Both the position numbers and the translations under genes were made by a program. From the NCBI RefSeq assembly GCF_000003815.2, contig NC_049990.1:6696032-6760031 (forward strand): a stretch of DNA of 64,000 bases, written 5' to 3'. The notes beneath the pieces were generated by a model. It did not search any database. It was not told where the DNA came from and worked only from the letters and a program-made list of their open reading frames with translations. Origin of the DNA: Branchiostoma floridae. Lineage: Eukaryota > Chordata > Leptocardii > Amphioxiformes > Branchiostomatidae. This document shows, one piece after another, positions 45,621-57,600 of the stretch (positions are counted from its first letter, which is position 1; every line of letters starts with the position of its first letter).

Positions 45621-48600
45621 TCAGTCCATATCTGCAAAATGTACACTTCTAGACGATGCGCCTGCCAATGACGATGCACCTTTCATCGACGACGCGCCCG
45701 CCATTGGCTCATCAGTTTCCTCATCCCTGCACTTGGAGTTGAGGAGTTCTCTGCGGATCTCGGGTGTGATCTGCTCGTGGGTCTGGGCTCGAAGAAGGTC
45801 AATCATCGCTTCCTTCTGCTCGCTGGCCAGGTCCTCTTTGTAGCGCTGCACGAAGGTGAGGAGACACTGGTGCCACAGGACTGGCAGCTGTCTCTTATCA
45901 CTCACAAACCTGGAGGAACAGCACAGTTGTCGATACATGAAGATCACAGTATGATTTAGCATTAGTGTTGTCTTGTAATCTGTAAATCTTAAACTCATAA
46001 AGTTTGGTCTTACTTCGTGGTGACCTCTTCACTGCTAAAATTCATGATACCACAACTATGCATTGTACATGTACTACTTAAGGGGCCATTACACTGTTAA
46101 CAACCTTTGGCCAAATTTGTTTCCTCCCCAGAAGTTGATCTCTAAAATCGTGCAGTGATTAAGAGTCGTATTGCTGCCAAAAATGTTCTTTACAACTGTA
46201 TTAGCAATATCTCAAAAGGCTGGCAAACTGTGGTGCATATAACTCACCTTAGAAAGTGGAAGACCATGGCATCCACCACTCTGTAGGGAAGAGCGTACTT
46301 CTTGTCGAGTAGAACCCTCAGGAAGATGCTGTTAGCTCCGTTGTAGTCCATCTCCGCGATTTTCAGCATGGCGGCGCTTGAGTGGAGGACGGGGATGGAG
46401 GTCTTGGCGAGCACACTGCTGATGATGATGGCTTCTCGTAGCGTACACGTACCAGACTGGGGGTGGGGAAAACACCAGTCAGATGAATACTTTTTTTAAA
46501 CAAAAAGTGTCCATTCTAACATATGGCATATGGGATGTTGCCCATTTCCACTGGTAATGGTGTATTCATCAAGTCCATACTCTTTCTCATAAGTGCTGAG
46601 TGCTAAACAGAGAAAGCAGTATATACCATTTTAAAAGCTTAGGTAAGACTCTTTACAGAATCAAACCCACAACCTACCGCCTACAAGATGAGTACTATCC
46701 ACTAGACTTTTGCAACTTTACTACTTCCTTGTAACATCTTTTATATTTGCTAACAACAGATACTTTCATGACTGTCTTTCCTTCCTTCTTATACACAGGA
46801 AAATCTTTGAACTATATCATTGACCACTTTGAAGGAAAGATAGTTAGAATCATACTCACCTCACACAATGGCAGAAGAATACCCTTCATAAACGCTGCTG
46901 GTTTAAACAAAGCCTTTTTCAGCGCCTGAAACAAAAATCAAGTTAATGCCTTTTCAGCATTGTGATATTGAAACATCCACACTACAAACATGTAGCTTTT
47001 ACATGGATCTTACAGTGTAGCAGTCTGGCAGAAAAAGCATCCTTTTTGTACAAAAATAAACTGAACACCCCTTTGCTTTTACTAAGATAAATACATACAT
47101 CACTAATCATATACTTACCATATACAGGTGGAAGTTTAATCTCTTGAATTCCGTGATGTCATCACGTACTCTTGGTAGAAGGACAAGGTTGAAAAACCTG
47201 CAAAAACAAAAAAGGCAAAACAATATAACCTATATCATGTAATTAGCAAATATTATGTAGAACCAGTACTTATATAGTAAATATCAAAACATGGTAAGTA
47301 GAAAATCATGCTGTGTGATAGGCATATACTGCAACTGGAATAGCCAATGAGGAAGCAGGAAAAAGAATTCACCTTATTGGCCTAATCTTAGCCAATCAGG
47401 GAGACAACTGTTGATTTCATGGCCAATGGAAAAGCCTGTCAAAGCCGCCTTACCTTTGTGCCATCTTGACATTGAGGTTGGAGGTGAAGATGCGTGTGGC
47501 CTGGTACATGGCAGCAGCAGTCCATGTCTCAGGCTCAGTGATGTACAGAATCTAAGAAAGAATACAGTATTGTTAAAGCCCCTGTCAAACATTTAGGACC
47601 TTTCCACAACTTAATTCCTGATGACTCCCCAACCAAAGCTGGCACTGGGTTTGGAGTAGTCTGGAAGCCATCCTATTCTAGCTTCAGTTCACCCATGTGC
47701 ATGATCGCCTCCAAGCAGACTTTCCTTACTTGGATTTTTCAAAATATGTAAAAGAATACAAGGCAACCTCACCACCCAACTCTTAACCACAGACGACCTT
47801 ACTCACTACTAACTCCCAACCATGGTCTGGGTAAGGTTGGGAGGGCATGGTCGACTATGTGTAATGGGCTTTATGAAACACAATACCAAAACTTTGTCCC
47901 TACTAAACCTTTATCTCCAATCATATAATGATGATGATGATGATCTCCACTCATATAGCTCCCTTCAACACTGCTCACGACTAACTCACAAGTCACAACC
48001 ATGGTCTGAGGAAGGTCAGGACCAAAAGGTTTGGCAGGGTTTTGTGTTATGAAACACAGTTCCAAAGCTACGTATACAGCCCTACTAAACCTTCATCTCC
48101 AATTATGTGACAGCCTCTAAGTCTAACATCACACAGCTTAAAATTTCCTCACCTGTTCCCAGTTGGCCAGTGCAGGGATGATCTTGAAGGCCTTGGGGAG
48201 TTTCCCACTACGATAGCGGCACAGGATCTGTCGCACGTCCTTGTAAACTCTCACCACACGCTCGTCAAGGTCAGGCATGGGCAGGCTGCCATCTTAGACA
48301 ACAAGAAGATATACATAAGCTTTCTTCAAATTTTCTTATGAAGAAAGTACTAAAGGAGGAAAAAGGACATCTTGGCTGAGCCATACATATAAGATTCACT
48401 TGTACCCTATTCACATTACAAACATACAATACAGTCAATGAAATCAAACCTGTACTAGTGACCACTTCTACATGTCATAAGGATCACCTGACCATTATGG
48501 CCACCTCAGATCATTTTTCCAATTAAAGCAAGCAAGAATCCTGGTCTATAGTGGACTATCTACAGACCCCATCCTTCTCCTTCCACCGCATTTTACCTTT

Positions 48601-51600
48601 CCAAGTCATTTACACCTCTTTGGAGTCAGGAAAGTTGTGTTAAGAGCCATTCCCAATAACCTGGAATCCAGTCCTTCATGGCTTGGCCTATGTAGCTAGT
48701 GCAGGCTCTCTATGGAGCAGATGCCGCTGGGTAATCGTCTGCACCCAGTAGGATTTTCACCCGATGGGTTTTTGCCCAATGGGAGTCAAATTGGCCAGTA
48801 ACAAAGGAGTGGTGACACACAACTATCAACGGACCTTGGTACAGAAATCGTGAGCGCCATTCTGACAAACAGTGCTGTGAGAACCCTTTTAATTTGAAAC
48901 TCAGGAAAGTCATGTAGAGTGCCATTCCCAACGATACAACTTCTAGCTAGGGATGCAAGGGATCAAACCTTGTAGGGGGCAGAGTTTTGAAGAGCCCTTG
49001 TGGTGACCTTACCTGACCTCTGACTGGCCAGCTCTGTTTTCCTCTCCGTGATTTTCTCCATGATGATGTCGGCGAGCGTTCTGCGTACGGGCGGGTTCGC
49101 CGACATGAACAGCGCCAGTGCCTTCTCATCATCTTCATCAACCTCCTACATACACACAATATTCAAGACATCAAGTTTCATTGACATTGGTAAATCAAAA
49201 CATATTTGATTCTTACCTACCAAACCAAAGTGATTAGCGTATAAGTCACAGTTTTCTTGCGTTAGTACCGAAGAAAATAACCCAAAATACTAAATAATTC
49301 TAGGTCAGTCTACAAAGCTGCCTTAGTACACTTTTTAACAATATCAACAAATGCAGTACAACTTAATTACCTTCCTATGATATGAAGGTCAGGTGTTTGG
49401 TTGTGATAATATGGCAGAGTAACTGTGGATGTATCTGTGCATAACTTGCTACGCTACTGATGGATCATAATTCATATCTTTGTATACTTTTGCTTTCTGC
49501 TCTAAAATAAAGGAATTAAAATCTACAAGTGTGATTATACTCACCACTTCCTGATAGTCAAACTGTTCATCCTCCGCCCTCTCCTCTTCATCTTCCTCAT
49601 CCTCAGAGTCATCATCATCATCCCTGGAGGGTCCCCCGAGTGTCACCGTCTTCTGAGCCGCACCCTTCCTCCCCTTCCTCACCACCCCATGCTCCTCCTC
49701 CAGCTCCTCCTGCTGTCGTCTCGCCTGCTCAAGGATCTTCCTCGACAGGTTTTTGTCCACAAACTGGTGGGGAAGAAATATACAAAATGTACTGTAAATG
49801 TATTTAAGTTTGCGGGGATTTAATTTCGCGGTAGCGGGAAAAAGAACTTTTCGCGGTGGTTTTGAGTTTGCGGCGAAGCGGCCACTGCAAAAACTGTGAA
49901 CATTAAACCACCACGAAAGTATCTGCATTTACTGTGAGTGTGAATTTCTAAATCGTAAATGTTTGCAGTGGTTCTTGTAGTGACCTCTCCACTGTGAGTG
50001 TGAAATCGTAAACACGCATTTCCATTATATCACAACTAAAGTACAGAATTGTACAATAAATCTAACTGTGAACTTAACACACCACCAATCCTTTTACCTG
50101 CTATAACGTTACCTCAAAAATTTAATTCCCACAAAACAAAGAAATAAAAACATATTTCTGCTTCATACTGTTTACGTTAGGTCACATTTTTTATGCAAAG
50201 AGTGACACGTAACCAAACTCTGGAATCCAATATAACTTTGTAACGTTACTTAATGTATGAAATGTTGTTGTTGAAATGAATTTGATTTAGTACACAGTGC
50301 ACGGGGAGGTGGGGTTTACCCAAGAAAAATGTCGGAAAAACATCGGCGCGTGCATGTGGGAATATGATGGTTTTTCGTCGGAATTTACGGTGATCCGTCT
50401 TGCCCTTTGGATTTTCGTAGGAAAACCGTATTCCAATGTCGATTTTCCAATGATATAACGGCACTTATCCGATGGACTTTTAACTTCCGACATTAATCTG
50501 ATGGCCTTCCAACGACAGTTAATGGTTTCATGTCGGATTTTTTTTCCTACAGAGTTTCGATGCAGGTCACCTAGACAACAAGTTAACAAACGTGGCAGAT
50601 GGGATTTCCCCGCTTGGATGTGGCCATGGCAACGCCAATGAGTGACGAATAGCTTCTTTATTGGTTACCATGGCTACTGAATGATTGACATCCGTGATCG
50701 TCGTGATTTGTTTTGTTTTCTCAGCTGTGGCGTTAAGAATATGAATAATTTAAGAAAAAAGGTAACTTCAGACGATCACTTTGAACCCAGAAAATGTGGG
50801 TTTGACCCCTTGATGCGACATTATTTTTTAATGTTTTCCCGAAGGGCAAAACACATTGGTTTGACCAAGGAGTTTGTTTTGACTCCCTTTTTGTTGGGGT
50901 AGACAAACAAAACAAATTCTAGAGTCAGCCTGAAGACAAGCTGGACAGCTCCCTGAAAGGTATATAGGGTAGGCCCGAAGGCTTCCCCTAGCAGATTGGC
51001 GATCCAGGCAACCAAGCCAAGACAGAGCAAACATCACGCTTCAGATTAACTTCATCAGCGTGAATGACTGCTGTACATAGTACCCGTTTTTAATGGGGGT
51101 ATAACAAAATCAAAAAAGAAAGAAAACTAGACAAGAGAGACAAGACGTTTTTTCACTGTTTTCATTTTTTTTTTTACATCATTTCAAAGAACATACAAGA
51201 GAAGAAGGAAAGAAAAAGGGATGTGTCAAGCTACCCACAACAGGTTACTTGTCCGCCGAGCTCCCACCAACCCACTCCTGCCAACTTGACACATCCAAAT
51301 AAAAAAGACATACGAAACGTACAAGACAGACAGTTCATACCAGACTGATACGACTACAGGGGGGAAGCAGGGGATTAAAAGCGTAGTCGCAGTTTTCCCC
51401 CGTCGACCCTCGCCCACTGCACTGAGCACCACAGAGACATAAACGTTGTTTCGTTCAGACGTACAAAGTCAAGCTTTATTCTTGAGCGGAGGCACTCCTT
51501 GATGTATGGGACCATCTCGACATGAGTCGAAAAGGTCTTGTCAAAGAGTGCTTCACAACGTGAGGACCATATGCGTTTCCTCGCGACGGCCAGGGTGTAG

Positions 51601-54600
51601 GTGATAGCATCTATCTTGCATTTTTTCCATGAGGGTGGCAGGATGCCATAGATAACCATCTGTTTATCTATTCGGAAGTCTGACATGACCCACCTCCTGA
51701 GAAAACCCTCCACCCAAGTCGATGTTAGCAGCACTTCGCTGCAGTACCACATGGCGTGCTCTACAGTTTCGTGGCCTTTACAATTCTGCCTTGGACAAGT
51801 TCCCGAGCGAATGTAACCCCAGTTCGAACAGAGCAGGGCATTCGTTTTGAGGGCGTGGTGTGCAACCAGCCATGCAGTGTCCTTCAGTCTGTTCTCCAGG
51901 AGTGGGTGTTGAACAGATTGGAAGGTTAATGGCCAGGGAACAGAACGCTTGTTAAGACAGACGCTTGGAATGTGAGCATCCTTCTTTAGAAGGCTGTCGT
52001 AGAGAGACCGCGTAGTGCACCCGGGGTCCCACTTTTTAGAGGGGGATGCCTCTACGAGTTCAGATACCAGGGACTGTAGAGCTTTGTAGTGGGGAGGGGC
52101 ATTCGGGGAGTGGGGCATGTTATTGGACCATGTTGACGGGTCGAAACGTCTAATGAAAATACCGAGCCAGTACCTGGCGAGCTGCACCCAAGGTAAGTCT
52201 TCCTGGGACATGATGTCCGAGAAAGGCCGACTGTACAGACATTTTGCCTTCTTTGCTATGTCGATTAGGCCCCAGCCGCCCTTCTCAGGAGGAAGGTAGA
52301 TGGTATTTCGGCTGATCATCTCACGCTTTTTGTCCCAGAAAAAGGCGAACAGTGCGGTATTGATTTCCTTCATGACCGAATCAGGAGGGGTGAACACCGA
52401 CGCCAGGTACCACAGTTTGGCGGTGGCTAGAGAGTTTGCCACTGTCACTTTGCCTGTAAAGGAGAGGGATCTGGCTCCCCTTGTAAGGTTTCAACAAATT
52501 TGCGTTTACCTTCCTTCCAGTTGGTTAGGGGCATGTCAATGTTGCCAAAGACCCCACCAAGCAGACGGATGGACCCAGATGTCCATTTTATTTGTACAGG
52601 GGTGTCTGGTCTATTTCTCCATTTCCCCAGCCATAACCCCTCACATTTGTCTAGGTTCAACATTGAGCCTGAGCCTCTGTTGTACAGCCCGACAAGGTCA
52701 AACAGCCTGACGATAGAGTCGTCTGATGTCAGGAAGGCAGAGTTATCATCTGCATACAGAGACATTTTGGCTTCGTAGCCGCCTGGGAGTTTTACTCCAT
52801 GCACCTCAGAGTCTTTGCGGACTGTCGCCGCAAACGGCTCAAGAGAGATTGCATACAACAGTGGCGAAAGTGGGCATCCCTGCCGCACTCCCCTTGTTAG
52901 GGCGAAGGGAGACGACAGGGAGCCATTCACCAAAACGGAACTGGAGATGTCGTTGTAAAGTATTGAAACCCACTTCCGAAAGGAAGGTCCAAATCCCATT
53001 CGTGCGAGAGTCTGTTGTAGAAAGGAGATGTTGACACGGTCAAAGGCTTTTGCTTGATCAAGGGAGACAATAGCACATTCGATGTTATTGTTATTTGCGT
53101 AAACAACTATGTCTCGTGTGAGTCGGAGGTTGCACTGGATCGACCTTCCTGGTACACCACAGGTTTGGTCCGGGTGCAACACCGACGCTATTACAGACTG
53201 AAGGCGGTTATTAAGAACTTTAGTCAAAATTTTGTAGTCGGTGTTTAGGAGGGAGATTGGTCTCCTGTTCTTGGGGTCCAATTCGTCTCCCTTCTTTGGC
53301 AACAGTGTCAAAACTCCAAACTTCTGGCTGGAGGAAAGTTCTCCAGCATCAAGAGCTTCTTGAAACATCTTCAGGAGGTCGTCGGCAATCAGATGCCAGA
53401 AGGTCGTGTAGAACTCTTTGGGTAGACCATCACTGCCCGGGCATTTGTTATTTTGCATGCTGCGGACTGAGTTTAACATTTCGTCGGTTGAGAGAGGGGC
53501 CTCCAATGCTTGGGCCTCCTCTGGGGTCAATGTGTTTTCAAGGTTGTCACAAAGCTGGTCAGAGGCAACCGGGTCCACTGGTTCCTCAGCAAACAGCTCT
53601 GCGTAGAATTCGTAGAAAACCTTTGCGATTTCGTCATCCTCATGGACAACTTGTCCCATTGAGTCTCGTATGGCACAGATCCTTTTCTTCTTGCCGTTGG
53701 AAGCGGCCTGCTTTAGGAAGAAGGACGTGCACTTTTCCCCCTCCTCAAACTGTTTGATTCGGGACCTGACGATGGCGCCCTGAGCTTCAGAGGTTGCCAA
53801 CTCTGACAGTGCGTCTTTCGTGGCCTTATATTGTCTCAGGACATCAGGCGAGACCGCACCAGCATTAAGCTGGTTGGTCAGATCCCCTACAGTGTTGTTC
53901 AGTTGGTAACGAGCTTCTCTTTTGTCTTTGGCTATCTTACATGAGTGCTTAATTAACAAGGAGCGGGTTCGGTCTTTGACGTCATCCCACCAAGATCTCA
54001 GGGAAGGGTAACCCAACTTCAAAGTCTGCCAGTCCTTGTAGGACGCAGTGAAGTCCGACTGGACTTCTTTGTTCTTTAGGATGGAAACATTGCACTTCCA
54101 CATGGAAGACTTCTTTTTAGCTGTTGGAAGCACATCGATTCCCACACAATCGTGGTCTGTGAAGTATGCAGGCCGGAAAAAATGGCCAGAGACGGGCAGA
54201 TTGTTGGATGAGTAAAGTCTATCCAGTCAGCATGCTACAGCGTTATCAGGTTGACGCCACGTATATACGCGCCCATCCGGATTCAGCTGCCTCCACGAGT
54301 CGTGTAGGTTGTGACTAGCACAGAGGTTCTTTAGAATTTTCGAACCTCCAGAACTACGACTTGGATTCCCCCCTCTTTTATCTAGGCTGGGAGACTCAAT
54401 GCAGTTGAAATCCCCACAAAGGACCGTGGACTCAGAGTTGGATAAGAAATTGCCTAGACCACGGAAAAATGTGGATCGTTCAGCTGCATCATTCGGTGCG
54501 TATACGTTGCACACTCGAAGAGAGCGCGTGCCGTCAGCCAGGACTGCGGAAACTACGCGACCCTCATCATCGCAGAATTTCTTAGTTATTTTCAAGTCAA

Positions 54601-57600
54601 GGGATGGGGAAAGCAGGATGCCTACACCTCTAGAGTTGGGCGTACCAAGGCTCCATAGGGCCTGCCCTCCCCATTCCTTTTCCCACTTAGTAGTTTCATC
54701 CACATGTGTAATGTGACTCTCTTGCAGGCAAACAATATCAAATTTGTGTTGTCTGCAAAAGTCGTATACCTGTTTGCGTTTGTTGGGATTGCGCATCCCA
54801 CAAACGTTTAAGGTTGCTATAACCACCATCATTAACATAAAGAAGGCATTGAGCCTATGCATATTTTGGGGCATCATTATAGAGATTCTCCAGATGACGT
54901 GAACTCGTCGATGGCTAGCTCTCCTGATAAGGGAAGGTCGTAACCGGGACTATGAGGGCCCTTCGTTACTGTCGACGGCTCACTCTTTATTTTTGGGCTG
55001 ACTTCTTCGTCGGAAGGCGCAGGCCTTTTAGAGGTCTGCTGGTCGACTTCCATCGCGTCAGATGACGGGTCTCCAGTATGTGGGGCCTTCTTCTTGGCCA
55101 CCACATTTTTGACTGGTGTTTGAGGCTCTTCGACCTCGTTGTTCTGTTTGCGGCCATTTTTGGCCTTGCCCTTGCGCTTCTTGCGTTTCTTGTTGCGAGG
55201 ATGGGTTGTGTCTTGCTCCCCGTTTGGTTCAATGCGCTCCGCAGAGCTCGGAGATGGTTGGGTTGCTTCAAGAAGCAGCTCCCTTTCTAGCTCCCTTTCT
55301 TTCTCCGTCAGTTCGTCAGAGGAAGCAAATTCCTCGGCGGAATCATCTTCCCCGCTCTCCTCCGACCCGGAGTCGCTGGAGTCAGTCTCGTTTGTTTGCT
55401 CACTCTGACTCTTACCACTGGAGACAGTCTCGTTTACTTGAGACTGCTCACTCTGACCAGGGGTCTTAGCACTGGCCACGGTTGCCTCAGCAGCCGGACC
55501 GCTGGTCCACTTATTGTCAGGCAGCAGTTTGTTGGCATATGAAGTAGGGCACCGACGTGCGGTGTGTCCCTCCTTGCCGCACTGATTACAAACTACTTGA
55601 TTGCTGCATTCCGCAGAGGTATGCCCAATCAGTTGGCATTTGTTACAGAAGATGACAGTACATTGTGCTGCCTCGTGCCCTTCCTGGTAACATTTCAGAC
55701 ATGTTCTTTGTTGTCCGACGTACCGGAAAAAGGCTAACCGACCGTCTGCTAACCTCCAAGAGGACGGGATGTTTGCCCCTGGTTTGAGTATAACCTTGTA
55801 CTGCCTGTTCCCATTACGGACAGTAGGTCTGTCCCTGTAGGTGGTCATACGGGAAGCCAGGACCTGTCCATAACGGGATAGCCAGTACCGTACGTGATTG
55901 TCATCAAACTCGTCCGGTATACGGGTTGCTGTGACGACTGTCTCAGCACTTCCGTACACACGGACATCTAAGTACTGTAGTGCCGAGAGTTTACCCCCAT
56001 ACAACTTTCTATCGTGAAGCGTACGGAAGGTCAAATCAAAAGACGTAGCGTTCAGCGCTTGCACTGTCTGGAGACTGGATGTAGGTATCCCCACAGAGTC
56101 CAGGAGTGCCCAGGTCTCCTGCTCAGATAACTTGTCTTTCTGAGCGGTATACGTAACGCAAATTGAGTTGTCTCTCCTCATTTTGCCTAGTCCAAAATCA
56201 GTCTATTTCTCTGTGGAGTATATGGAAGGTTCCTTCTAGGGTCTCCAGAAACCCCTTTTAGAGCCCCGGAATGCCACCTATTCTAAAAATAGCGATTGAC
56301 CCAGAAAAACAGTGGCACCAGGCGGTGTGCTTGGACTGTACCAACCCCTTCACCCACTATGGCCGGGGGGCGAGGATACAGAAACAGCTCAAAACACCAC
56401 AAATTCGATTCGAAGCGAAACAAGACTATGTAGGAATGTTGGCACAAACCTGCTTTCCTTTCCTACAAATTAGGAAGAGTATCCCTTCACGGGCAAGGGA
56501 AATATCTACCGGCAAAGATTGCACGTGTCCACCTACCCTCGTCTAGCGGCACGAGGACGTAGGGGGGACCCGTACGCTCGACGTGGAGGGTGTCGGTGGC
56601 ACGAAAAACACCGTAACTCCTCCAAAAATCAACTTACAGAAGATCGAAAACCATCGAAATGATCCTGGTAAAACCAGCTAACCGACTGACTAAACCTCCG
56701 GCCTAGACTCTCACTCCAACCATACAAAAATGGCTGAAAAAGAGCTCTAGACCTGCAGCACGCGGCAGAAGCGTCTACACGACGCCACGCATGCGCCTTC
56801 ATTGCGCTGCCCCAGGTGACGTTGAACACATAATTCATGCAGAGAGTTGTCTATGCTCGCATACTTTAGAATGTGGTTTATAAAATGGCCACATTATGTA
56901 TTTTTCACAAAACTGTTCATAAAGAAACTGATTTAAGTGATTTTGCCAAGAACAATCGCGTATATTTCATGGTGCGTCAAACCCATTCACAAAACATGTT
57001 TATTATTAGAGGAATTCAATAAATAAAAACATTTAATAAATTATGTTAATGAGGTCCTGAAAACTCAAGGATGTACACACCACTTTTGTAATAAGTTGTC
57101 TACGCTTGCATACTTTGAATGTGGTTCTTAAAATAGCCATATCATAACCTTTTCACAAAACTGTACAAAAAGAAACTGATTTAAGTGATTTTGACAAGAA
57201 CAATTGCGTATATTTCATCGTGCGCCAAACCTGTTCACAAATCATGTTTATTATCAGAGCAATTCAATGAATACAAACCTTTTGATAAATTATGTTAATG
57301 AGGTCCAGTTAATGAGCATTTTCTATTGCTGAGCCGTCAACCCAGTTGCTTATCATAGATAGATGGACCAAAAAAATGAATACCACACTTTCTTGATTAA
57401 AGCACCTTTGTTTTGGAAATAAAAATGTTTTCTGACTGATCTGTTATGGACCTCCTACCTTCAACTACTATTGTACTATGTACATGTGCAACATATCTCT
57501 TGCGTATGCGGAAACCAGAATTTTTTTTTTTAACGTTACGTGTTCTAATTCTGCGGAAGATTGCAGGACGTATTTCGGAAGATGCAAAACGTCGGCAGAA

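Larger units (their letters stand above)
51060..56850 (-). mobile_element. Tx1-clade-like LINE, near full length, disabled
   Basis: Two ORFs in LINE order on the minus strand: ORF1 with three CCHC knuckles, then ORF2 with apurinic-type endonuclease, reverse transcriptase and a C-terminal Cys/His motif. The 5' side includes roughly 0.6 kb of possible 5' UTR above 56181; the 3' UTR runs below 51375 and contains an A-run in minus sense at about 51166-51176. Exact ends and target duplications were not found. The [13 protein letters not shown]-type linker before RT and the ORF1 type suggest the L1-Tx1 group; the family assignment is by memory of patterns. Confidence 0.8.

Noticed and set aside
52300-55469. 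Plus-strand open frames of 60-166 codons
   Set aside because: Shadows of the LINE ORFs on the minus strand.
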